Shown piece by piece: positions 1 through 8,689 of a stretch of 64,000 nt of DNA. The first letter of the stretch is position 1, and each line of letters begins with the position of its first letter. A model generated the notes under the pieces. The model did no database searches, was not told the origin of the DNA, and saw nothing but the letters and a program-made list of their open reading frames with translations. The translations under genes were made by a program, and so were the position numbers. Location: contig JAJTWR010000278.1 of the NCBI GenBank assembly GCA_021613335.1, positions 947,501-1,011,500 of the forward strand. The letters are read 5' to 3'. The stretch is from Whitmania pigra. Lineage: Eukaryota > Annelida > Clitellata > Hirudinida > Haemopidae.

Positions 1-280
1 CTCAATCTAAGTTTTAGTTAACTGATTGTGGCCCAAGTATGACTTTTCAATTTCAATTATGATCTTCCTTAGTCTCCCCTTTGTGCAATATCCCTCAAGT
101 GGATGGTTCACCAAACGAATTTTCTAATGAAACTCTGCGATCGCTCACACCTGAATGCAAATTCAGGTCGAAAGCGACCTTTTGAAAGAGGATGTTTTGT
201 TTCGTCTCCGGATGTGGTGACCAGCGTCATGGTAGTAGTAATATTTTATTAATATCCTCGGAATCAAATTAATGTCTTTT

Positions 281-352
281 AATAAAGTCCGTTGCATAAC
301 ATGATTAGGGCGGTGCTGCAGCGGGGTTCGAATTCGCGCAGCGATGCGGGCG
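281..352 (-). mobile_element. Truncated tRNA-derived SINE, family 1 (first tandem unit)
   Basis: On the minus strand this reads a box-B-like stretch (ATTCGAACCCCGCTG), then a spacer and the tail GCAACGGACTTTATTAAA. The same order is seen in the fuller copy at 30211-30347. The box A half is deleted here. Confidence 0.55.
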
Positions 353-955
353 TACTACCAGCGTCGTGGACGTCCGCAGAGATTTTTTATAGGGGAACAA
401 GGTTTTTTTCAATTTAATTTTTGAACTTGGCACGATAACGACAGAGTTTTCTGAGGACCAAAAGCCTCGAGCACAAACATCGAATGTTTAGATTAAGGAA
501 ATTTAGAAACTCGAAAGCAATATCTTTGGCAATAGTGAATTATTACAATTGGTAATAAGGAAAAGTTACTATTTGGTACGCTGGTCACTCCAACACCGGA
601 ACAGGCCTCTTATGCATTCAATTAGGTCTTTGAACAATTAGATATCATTTCGTGAAACATTTATTTCCTCCTCTTCTCAATCTAAGTTTTAGTTAACTGA
701 TTGTGGCCCAAGTATGACTTTTCAATTTCAATTATGATCTTCCTTAGTCTCCCCTTTGTGCAATATCCCTCAAGTGGATGGTTCACCAAACGAATTTTCT
801 AATGAAACTCTGCGATCGCTCACACCTGAATGCAAATTCAGGTCGAAAGCGACCTTTTGAAAGAGGATGTTTTGTTTCGTCTCCGGATGTGGTGACCAGC
901 GTCATGGTAGTAGTAATATTTTATTAATATCCTCGGAATCAAATTAATGTCTTTT

Positions 956-1027
956 AATAAAGTCCGTTGCATAACATGATTAGGGCGGTGCTGCAGCGGG
1001 GTTCGAATTCGCGCAGCGATGCGGGCG
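956..1027 (-). mobile_element. Truncated tRNA-derived SINE, family 1 (second tandem unit)
   Basis: This is the same SINE fragment as at 281-352, carried along in the second tandem unit. It duplicated with the segment and is not an independent insertion. Confidence 0.55.
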
Positions 1028-1289
1028 TACTACCAGCGTCGTGGACGTCCGCAGAGATTTTTTATAGGGGAACAAGGTTTTTTTCAATTTAATTTTTGAA
1101 CTTGGCACGATAACGACAGAGTTTTCTGAGGACCAAAAGCCTCGAGCACAAACATCGAATGTTTAGATTAAGGAAATTTAGAAACTCGAAAGCAATATCT
1201 TTGGCAATAGTGAATTATTACAATTGGTAATAAGGAAAAGTTACTATTTGGTACGCTGGTCACTCCAACACCGGAACAGGCCTCTTATG

Positions 1290-1578
1290 GAGTCTGACGG
1301 TAAAGACATTATACACTAGCTGACTAGAATGTTTAAACTAGAGACCGGCGGACGGACAAAATTTTGGTGTGACCGGCGACCGCCTGACTCGCCAAACTCC
1401 GTCGTCGGTCAAAGGTTTCATTAACCGTTAAATTCCCAAGTTTAAACGAGTCGAATCGAGTGTTTTATTTTTACCACTTCCGACGTAAAATTTTTAGTAG
1501 CTGTGGAGTGTGTGGTCCCCGCCAAAGTGTTCAAGATCTGCCCTTGCTCAGGACTCGTTACGGCTCGTCAAGACTGAT
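1290..1578. other. Gene-free stretch with a dispersed repeat
   Basis: There is no gene here. About 80 bases near 1340-1425 (motif GACAAAATTTTGGTGTGACC) resemble 49895-49970, so this is a dispersed repeat of unknown class. Confidence 0.5.
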
Positions 1579-1928
1579 TACGTTCGAAGAAATGCGAGGT
1601 CCTATTCAGTCGGGTCGTCAGGCTGTTGGGTGGAACCACTTCGCAAAATGGTCTGAGTCTTGCCCTGCGGTTAGGGCAAGGCTTAGTATTCAGGAGAGGA
1701 GAAGAGATTTGGAAAAAGATCCAGTCATTAGTGCAGTGCAGCAGGCACAGCAGGGTCGATGGACCGCATGGGAAGACGTGGTTCAGCGTTCCATCGGTTG
1801 GAACGAGATATGGAAACATTCTGATAAGATCGATTTATGACCAACTTCTCTCTAAGGACAATTTGCGAAGATGGGGTTTGACGGAAGACTGTAAAGGTGA
1901 GCTCTGCGGCGGCTTCGAGACCAAGCCG
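1579..1928 (+). pseudogene. R2-like non-LTR retrotransposon fragment (region between RT and endonuclease)
   Basis: The frame-shifted translation matches the C-terminal half of the much better copy at 24950-25300. It keeps the FEEMRGP start, a WNHFAKWS stretch, an IQERRR helix, a W-rich segment (GRWTAWEDVVQRS) and the start of the zinc-knuckle region (LCGGFET). The reading frame changes between about 1640 and 1840. The fragment stops abruptly at the FET motif, where an inverted fragment of the same family begins. It is not functional. Confidence 0.8.
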
Positions 1929-1934
1929 CGATAT

Positions 1935-2660
1935 CTATTATTAGCAACGCTTACGACCTCTCATCTCCCAAATCCAACACGATGCTGCCTCTGCAGCCTC
2001 CGACATTTTTATCATAGCCCTAGTTCTTTCCCGGCTCGATAAACCTATTTGAGTGAGGAACTACACGGCTGACTTACCAACTAAACCTCTCGCCCCAACT
2101 TCAATGGGCATTAGCGTTACCCGAAACCCGCTCACCTCTAGATCTTTCGCGAGCTCTTCTTTCAGCACATTACTTGCTTCGATCCTATCTTCCCACGGGA
2201 CAGTCAACTCTATCAAAATGAGAGCCACTGATGACGACGAAGCGAGAACAACATCCGGCCTCCTGCCGCTATACCTAAGTAGCTGGGGATAGTGTCTCAA
2301 ACCTTCCAGGTCGGCTGCGACAGTCCAATCATTAGCTTCTGCAAGAATGTCTCTTCTCGGAGAGAGTCTATTTTTTACAGGATAGTGAAAAGCTCTCTCG
2401 CAAGAAGTATACCTTCCGCTGCAATGCAATCTTGCGAGAATTAGCTTTAGCTACCGCCGCTTTTGTAGCTTCCACCACTTCCTTTAGGACCTTATTGTGT
2501 CGCCACGTGTACCGACCATTGTCGAGGGCATATTCGCAACTTGAGAGAACGTGATGAAGTGTCTCGAAACCGCCGCAGAGCTCACATTTACAGTCTTCCG
2601 TCAAACCCCATTTTATCTTTCGCAAATTGTCTTTAGAGGGAAGTTGGTCATAAATCGATC
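1935..2660 (-). pseudogene. R2-like non-LTR retrotransposon, 3' part with restriction-like endonuclease, inverted
   Basis: Read on the minus strand, this gives the CX2C..HX4C knuckle (CELCGGFETLHHVLSSC), a linker, then RRDILAEANDW and the PD-(D/E)xK endonuclease core (RRPDVVL, then ILIELTVPWEDR). It runs to the C-terminal EAAEAASCWIW segment near 1950. Stops and one frame change break it. In the R2/R4/NeSL-type group this domain nicks the target for reverse transcription. It faces the plus-strand fragment at 1579-1928. The shared segment is present in both, so they come from two separate copies. Confidence 0.82.
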
Positions 2661-2818
2661 TGTTTTTTTCTACAAGCACGTATAAGGAGCCTAATCGAAA
2701 AAGCACGCAATCCAATCAACTGTCAGAAATTTGAATATTAATTTGTAAACAAACTGTCAGCCAATCAGCATGCACCGCCACCGATCTACCGTTTTTAGTA
2801 TTAAAAAGTTGTATTATT

Positions 2819-3001
2819 ATGACTTTCGGGTGTGGTTATTGTAATAAAACATATACTGCCAAGTATATACTTGGGCGCTATATAAATCAAACGCATCCTG
2901 GTAAAGAATTGCCAACGCTGGGACGTAAAAGGAAAATCAATGGGGAAAGTGTGTGTTGTTTCGACAATTCAGAACTCAGCTTTATTAAACAGTCAAGATG
3001 A
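2819..3001 (+). pseudogene. Zinc-finger-like ORF inside the long-TIR element
   Basis: This 60-codon ORF starts 14 bases inside the left TIR boundary. It reads CGYCNKTYTAKYILGRY..H, which has the spacing of a C2H2 finger (CX2CX12HX4H) with the first histidine replaced by tyrosine. A basic stretch (LGRKRKI) follows. It may be the N-terminal DNA-binding end of a lost transposase. I do not recognise a specific family. Confidence 0.4.
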
Positions 3002-3264
3002 ACATCCAGTCCAGATGAACTTGCAGTTCCAGTTGAACAAAAGGAGGAAACCTCTGAAAGACCTAGGTTAACAAACTTAAGAAAAGGCTGGACTAAGAGT
3101 TTGTTAACGTTTAGTTCAATAACAGGTTTGCAGTAGTTATTATTTTTTCTTTGCTAAAGTTGACTGAGTTGTATAATGTGTCTATAGAATTTGAAAATAA
3201 AAGAAGAGGATGAGACATGTTCCAGATTTGTGAGGAAAAGAGGTGATTTCCATTACAAAGATCA

Positions 3265-3407
3265 TGAAGTACTGAACCAGGCTAACACTTGACTATAATC
3301 GAACGTACAATCGGTGTCATTCATAAACGGATTGACGTCGACAACAAGCATCAACGCGGTAAAACTCGGAAATCAAAATCAAAAGATCGGGGTGTGCAGT
3401 CACTACA
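3265..3407 (-). mobile_element. Solo LTR of the CsRn1-like Gypsy family
   Basis: This matches the LTRs at 8512-8673 and 57614-57765: it begins TGAAGTACTGAACCAGGC and ends GCAGTCACTACA. It is flanked by ATCA on both sides (3261-3264 and 3408-3411), a 4-bp target duplication. No internal sequence remains, as expected from LTR-LTR recombination. It sits inside the long-TIR element and so inserted later. Confidence 0.9.
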
Positions 3408-3900
3408 ATCACATAACAAGAAACTATTATTGCAACAGAATTGGCACCAGAAGAGTACTACTTATATATTATATTTTATGGTTATGTGTTAAGTTTACGT
3501 GAAAGTTTCCTTTTTTAATTAAAAATGGATGAGCAAATAACTCAAACATTGTATTTAGATGTTCAGGGAAAAAAAGTGAAAAGATTGGATAAAAGTATCC
3601 AAGCACTATTGAAATATTTAAATGCAAAGCTAATGGACAGGTTTTAAAAAATGAACAGAGTCAGAACTGTCACTAGATATCATCATGAAATACGAAAAAG
3701 ACATAAAGGGAGTTTGAGCCTGGCTCCTACATGTTGTAAAGAGATACAGCAGAACTCATTATACTCGGTGGCAGGCAATGCTGACACAGTATACAATGTA
3801 GTTCGGTGCACTCTGCCTCATGACTTGATTGACTTGTCCGTTGCAGTGTTCAGAGTGCAACATTTGCATTCATACATTCAAATGTTCTTGCTTTGACGGC

Positions 3901-4102
3901 ACCCCGTCATAATAGCCCGGCGACAAAATAGCCCGTCAAAATAGCACCATCAAAACATAAAACTCATTTCATTTAATCAAATTTGAAATAAGTTATAGGT
4001 TAATGTATCAACTCTTATAAATATTTTTTTATAAAGATACATTGACGGGGATGTTATGACGGGGCTATTTTGTCGCTGGGCTATTTTGACGGGTCACCTG
4101 CC
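3901..4102. mobile_element. Foldback MITE (202 bp)
   Basis: The two arms are inverted copies built from the motifs CCCGTCAAAATAGCCC and GCGACAAAATAGCCC. The direct repeat TTGACGGC flanks the element (3893-3900 and 4103-4110). An 8-bp duplication is usual for hAT elements. There is no coding sequence. Confidence 0.82.
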
Positions 4103-4456
4103 TTGACGGCGGGCTGCGCACTACAATATGCAGACCTATTCATTTAGTTGCACTAAATATGCATAGACAAGAAGTAATTAATTAACAAGTATTTTTAATC
4201 TTTTGTTGAAATATGTTTTGTTTTTGTTTATTTGTTGAAGAAATAAAACACCTTCCTGAATTTTTGGGAATCATGAGTTTGTTTGATTAAAAGGCCTGTG
4301 CTGTCAGCGAACTCCTTTCGTCGTTAATACTAAAAACGGTGGATCGGTAGTTGTGCATGCTGATTGGCTGACAGTTTGTTTACAAATTAATATTCAAATT
4401 TCTGACAGTTGATTGGATTGCATGCTTTTTCGATTGGGCTCCTTGTATGTGCTTGT

Positions 4457-4764
4457 GTTTTTTCTGCTCAAATGTTAGCATTTATCATCTTTAAATTAAA
4501 AGTAAAATCGACTAAGCTCTCAGTTTGAATTCAAGAATTTGTGACATAGTGTTCTATTTTTATTTTTGTATTAATATGTTGTTTAGTTTATGTATTTTAT
4601 ATTATATAAAAATTATATATTCAACTTTATAAAAAATTAGGGTTATTTGGCGCACCATAATTAATCTCAGAAAACATTCTCTGACGCGTGCGTTACCATA
4701 GTAGCAGTGCAACCTGGTATGTGTTTGCTTACGATTATAAATTTTTCATTAAAAGTTGTAGGAA
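4457..4764. other. AT-rich upstream region of the 4765 gene
   Basis: I see no gene here. The stretch near 4680-4740 is less AT-rich and could hold the promoter and 5' UTR of the gene that starts at 4765. Confidence 0.4.
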
Positions 4765-5879
4765 ATGTCGGATATGGCATATAAAAGCGATGATTTGCTA
4801 AAAACAAGTTCTGGAATTGGACATTATTGGCGTAGAGACCAGCCGGATTCGGAAGTTGCAGTAAGGAGATGTTTCGTTAATTCATGTAGTATCACATCTA
4901 TTATGATCAATACTGTTGTCACTAAACTAATTTGTCATTTTTAGCTATTTCAAACAAAATTGCTTCCTGAGGTTTTAAAGAAATCTCCCAAAGTAGCATC
5001 TGGTGATCATTACCAAACTACATCTAGAACTATTCATAACTACAAGTGTTCTCTGCAAAATTATGGTTCTGGAACATCATTTATCAAGCCTCCAGCCCAT
5101 TACAAAGTTCACTATAATAAAGATCTGCACGACAAGGTGGTTTTTAGCTTATACATGATTTTGCTCTACTTTTTATTCAAAATGGATTAAATGAAATTGC
5201 TATAAAAGAAAAAAAATTGTTTTTATCGCGATTTTACACCAAAACAAATATCATTGTAATTACTTTTTCGATTTAAGCTTCAATCAGAAGGGCTTAGAAG
5301 ACCTTTGACAATGGGTAATCAAACCTCTGAAACAAGAGAAGAATTTGGTTTTAGGATAAAACCATTTGAACCTAATAAATTTTCCGAACTCAGTGGGTTT
5401 CTGCTGAAGGATCACTTGAAGGTACAATTTGAAAACAAATATCTGTTTAATTAATGATTTAAGAATGGATTAATAATTTATTGATAAATTATTTAAAATG
5501 AAAGGATGCCTTGTACTCACCACAATCTGAGAAGATTGGTTTGCCTTCATCTTTAACGACATCGAACAATTCCATTTACATGCTCAATGATCCTTACATG
5601 ACTACTTATCAGAAGGAACACAGAGCCTACAAGCCTAATGAAGTTAAAGCCAAATAGTACATATTTATGATATTTTGTTGCAGTAAAATAGTAAAAATGT
5701 CACACTCTTATATCATTTTGGATTTAAATTATTTCTGATTTGTAATTTTAAGCAACTGGGACCCAATAATGGTTCAGTCTCACGAATCACCAATGAGGGA
5801 CAAGTCTGTCTTCAAATCAGCTACAAAAATCAGGCGACCACCCCACAGCACTGATTTTGTTCCACACTCGTATGATTAA
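4765..5879 (+). CDS. Five-exon gene for a 236-aa protein, possibly axonemal (SAXO/ciliary-like)
   Basis: Coding exons are 4765-4860, 4945-5136, 5278-5421, 5505-5656 and 5753-5879. All junctions are GT..AG, and phases match (0, 0, 0, then phase 2 into the last exon), giving 237 codons including TAA. The protein starts MSDMAYKSDDLL and contains SGIGHYWRRDQPDSE, GDHYQTTSRTIHNYK, EEFGFRIKPFEPNKF and DPYMTTYQKEHRAYKP, and ends DFVPHSYD. It has no signal peptide, membrane segment or catalytic motif. The TTxxxxxY repeats and Tyr/Pro/Lys-rich character resemble small axonemal microtubule proteins such as SAXO or inner-sheath proteins; this is inference from style, not a recognised ortholog. The fourth acceptor (AATGAAAG) has a poor pyrimidine tract. 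The splice model is strong and the function is weak. Confidence 0.75.
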
Positions 5880-6069
5880 ATATTACAAAATTTTAGCATT
5901 TATTAAATTTACCTGAATGTTAAAAGTTTTCTAAACTGAGTTTTAAGATTTTAAGTAAATGCTATTAACAACAGTTTTAATAATTTGAAAGCAATAGAGA
6001 ATTTTGAATAACAAAAATTCTGAAGTTAGAAGTGAGTGGTCATCGTAGAATGCCCCCCTGACAAACAAG

Positions 6070-7129
6070 CAGTGTTATTTCCATTCGCAAAATAATTTCC
6101 ATTACAATTCTAATTCCATTATTATTTGACAAATAATTTCTATTTCTATTCTAATTCCATTCAAAGTTCTAAAAATTTCCATTCGATTCTAATTACCATT
6201 GCTCAAATAATTTCTAATTTCTATTCTAATTCCATTTTCAATATTTTCGTTTTCTTTAAAGCCTAATTCGAAAGTTGAAATGATTACAAAAACATCCTTA
6301 AAGTAAGAAAGAAACAACTACAAACAATTATTGGACGTTTATTGCCACAGTTAGTCAAAAGAAGTTTAGTTTGAGGAAAGCTTTCATCTGTTGCTTTCGG
6401 TTGCGTCTTCCTGTAGTCGGGATTCTGCAGAGCGAAAATATCCGCTCCACTTAGGCCTGAGAAAATGGTGCTGACAATAAGTCCTCATACAATTTACTGT
6501 AACGAGCAGTCTTCTTTTTCCAGAAATTTATTGCATCATTATGTTCTTCTATTATATCAGCTAGATATTTGTTGAGCTGATTAAGCACAGTGTCCCTTTT
6601 GTTGATACAACTAATACTCGCAGCAGTTGAACTGGACTGAATCTTATCGGTCAAAAATTTAAACTTCTTCAATGAAGTCCGAGTTGGCAATGAGAGTGAC
6701 GATGTAGATTCATCACCAGAACCAGACGCCTGAACTGCCTCAACTGAATCTTCCTTGCTTTCACAAACAGTTCACCGGAGGTGCACATTCCGGTGACATA
6801 ATTGCTTGTACACAACAGTTACCATATATAAAAATGTTTGAGTTAAATCGAATTGGCTTCAGAAATAACTTATATTTCTCATTATAATTCCATTCTACAA
6901 AATAAATTCTACTTCTCATTTCTATTTCCATTTTAAACTAATAATAATTCCTACTTCTCATTCTATTTCCATTTCAAATTAAAAAATAATTCCTACTTCT
7001 CATCCTAATTCCATTTTTTCAGGCAATTTCCATTCCTATTCCTAATTTCATTACCAAATTTCAATTTCCATTATTGAGAAAAAATAATTTCAATTTCTAT
7101 TTCAATTACCATTAATGGAAATATCACTG
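6070..7129 (-). mobile_element. hAT DNA transposon remnant with ATTTCCATT subterminal repeats
   Basis: The 8-bp duplication CAAACAAG lies at 6062-6069 and 7130-7137. The termini are CAGTGTTATTTCCATT and, inverted, CAGTGATATTTCCATT. Many degenerate copies of (A)ATTTCCATT and TTCTAATTCCATT fill both flanks (about 6075-6240 and 6880-7120), and a transposase remnant lies between. Such subterminal motif clusters are where hAT transposases bind. Confidence 0.88.
6360..6760 (-). pseudogene. hAT transposase C-terminal dimerisation domain, degenerate
   Basis: The minus strand reads INFWKKKTARYSKLYEDLL followed by SAPFSQA, a stop, then VERIFSLCRIPTTGRR. This is the usual hAT C-terminal order (FW..YP.L..LA...LS.PASSA.VER.FS). 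An in-frame stop interrupts it between SQA and VER, and the catalytic core upstream is gone. Confidence 0.75.
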
Positions 7130-7541
7130 CAAACAAGTCAAGTCAAATTAAATTTATCTGGTTAGTAGGATTTATGGAAACTACAAAATTGTTTGAAACT
7201 GATCTCTCCCTACAAGGAGTTAGCAAAAGTTATAACATTTTACATCACCATGTTAACCCTCATCCGTGCAACATGCACCCCATAAAAAAATTAGTTTATG
7301 ACGTTGATATAACAATAAATTTTGGAACTAATTGCATCTGTAATTTTGTTAAATTTATGTTGTAAAACACGTTGTAAAAAATTGTTGCAAGCTGCTTTTA
7401 GAGACGTTTGGACAATGTTTGTTTCCACGAAAATACTGTATTCCTGGAGCAGACAATAATGGTAGTTCTATTAAGAGGCCGATGTTCATTCTAAGTAAAC
7501 CTGCCAAATGTGAAATAAAGGTGTGGTGGTGCTGTGACAAT

Positions 7542-8276
7542 CAGGGACGCCCCTTGAGGGGGGCAAGGGGGGGCAGCTTGCCCCCCACTTGGAACAGACT
7601 GAAATAAGTTGGGAAAATTAGGATTAAAAATTTAAATGCATATTATAATAATTCCTACAAGGTTTAGGATTTAAAGTTACAACAAATATTTAAAATGAAA
7701 TAATGTCCGCCCATCTCTCTTGGTATTAAAGAAATTTCTGACAATCAGTTCTACACTGTGACGGCGGATCTAACACCAGGTAGTTCGAGGAAAGACATAT
7801 TGACTATTATAATCCGTTTCGTCAATCAGAAAGGAATTGCAAATGAAAGACTCTTTGGTGCTGGAATAGGAAAGAGTTGCTTGCAACGCAATGCCGTTGA
7901 TACTGACAATCTTTCTTTTCAATCGTATGATTTTGCTGCTTCAATGTCGGGAGAGTTTAAAGGAGCTCAACAAAAAGTATCTGAGTTGGTTGGCCATTTT
8001 ACAAGCGGATACAAGCACTAGTGAAGATTTTCTTACTACTAGTGAAGAAGTTGTATTTTTGTGTAAAAGATAGATTTTGTTTAATATTTGGGAAACATTG
8101 CACACATATTTTAATGTACCGTGACACTTGTCAGTTAAATTTTATCAAAGGTTTGAGTTGGTCATAATAGTTGTTAGCGAACAATAAATATTGACAAAAT
8201 ATCAAGAAAACATTTTTTGGAGTTGGGAAAAACTGTCCTTTATGCCCCCCACTATTTTGCCTTCGGTACGTTCCTG
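7542..8276 (+). mobile_element. Short non-autonomous hAT (735 bp) inside the piggyBac remnant
   Basis: GTGACAAT is duplicated at 7534-7541 and 8277-8284. The ends are CAGGGACGCCCC and, inverted, CAGGAACGTACCG. Removing the insert and one copy of the duplication restores the piggyBac reading CCDN-ATSYP. GC-rich terminal stretches flank an AT-rich core holding a piece of hAT transposase. Confidence 0.88.
7758..8021 (+). pseudogene. hAT transposase fragment (DUF4371-type)
   Basis: The segment TADLTPGSSRKDILTII, ERLFGAGIGKSCLQRN, then SFQSYDFAASMSGEFKGAQQ corresponds to the DUF4371 part of hAT transposases (the ZMYM-related or THAP0-like group), where the usual core is a GYDGAxNMSG motif. It covers less than a fifth of a full transposase, so the element is non-autonomous. 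Confidence 0.65.
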
Positions 8277-8511
8277 GTGACAATGCCACGTCTTATCCAA
8301 TAAACGTGGAGGTTTATCATGGGAGGCAACCACATGAAGTCAAAGATCAGAATCAGGATGCGCGTGTTGTGAAAACAATGGTTTCATCTTGGGTCAAAAG
8401 TGGTCGGTGGGAGATGACCTATTCACAAGCGTTGGTCTGGCAGAAGAATTGCTTACTCAAGGTATGACCTTACGTAGGAACCATGCTCATGAATAAACGA
8501 GACATTCCTCT

Positions 8512-8673
8512 TGAAGTGTGCAGTTTTTTTACAGAACCAGGCTAACACTTGACTTTATCCGAACGTACAATCGGTATCACTCATGAACGGATTAACGACG
8601 ATAATGAAGTATCACCGCGGTAAACTAGTATACCAAAACAAAAGATCCTTAGTAGGGCTATGCAGTCACTACA
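8512..8673 (-). repeat. 3' LTR of CsRn1-like copy A
   Basis: This 162-bp LTR has TG..CA ends. It differs from the 5' LTR of the same copy by a handful of point changes and a one-base indel, so the insertion is not very recent. Confidence 0.88.
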
Positions 8674-8689
8674 GTGAGCTCCTCCCTGA

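Larger units (their letters stand above)
1..1289. repeat. Near-identical tandem duplication, period 675 bp
   Basis: Bases 1-614 recur at 676-1289, and I see no difference between the copies by eye. The 61 bases between them (615-675) complete the period. The first copy starts at the window edge, so the array may continue to the left. Each unit contains a truncated SINE on the minus strand. I see no coding potential. A collapsed or duplicated assembly segment is a possible alternative. Confidence 0.9.
2672..4456. mobile_element. Long-TIR DNA element, unclassified
   Basis: About 135 bases at each end form an inverted repeat (2672-2805 against 4320-4456). The outer motif is ACAAGCACxTAxAAGGAGCC and the inner edge contains CCGTTTTTAGTATTAA. 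A T-rich direct repeat (GTTTTTTCT, with one extra T on the left) flanks both ends and may be the target duplication. A third copy of the terminus lies at 52872-52990. The interior holds a degenerate zinc-finger ORF, a solo LTR and a MITE. The long TIRs and about 9-bp repeat could fit a Mutator-like element, but no transposase is visible to confirm that. Confidence 0.7.

Noticed and set aside
1579..2660. 5' inversion by twin priming of a single R2-like insertion
   Set aside because: The inverted piece lies beyond the 3' end, not on the 5' side, and the two fragments overlap in content.
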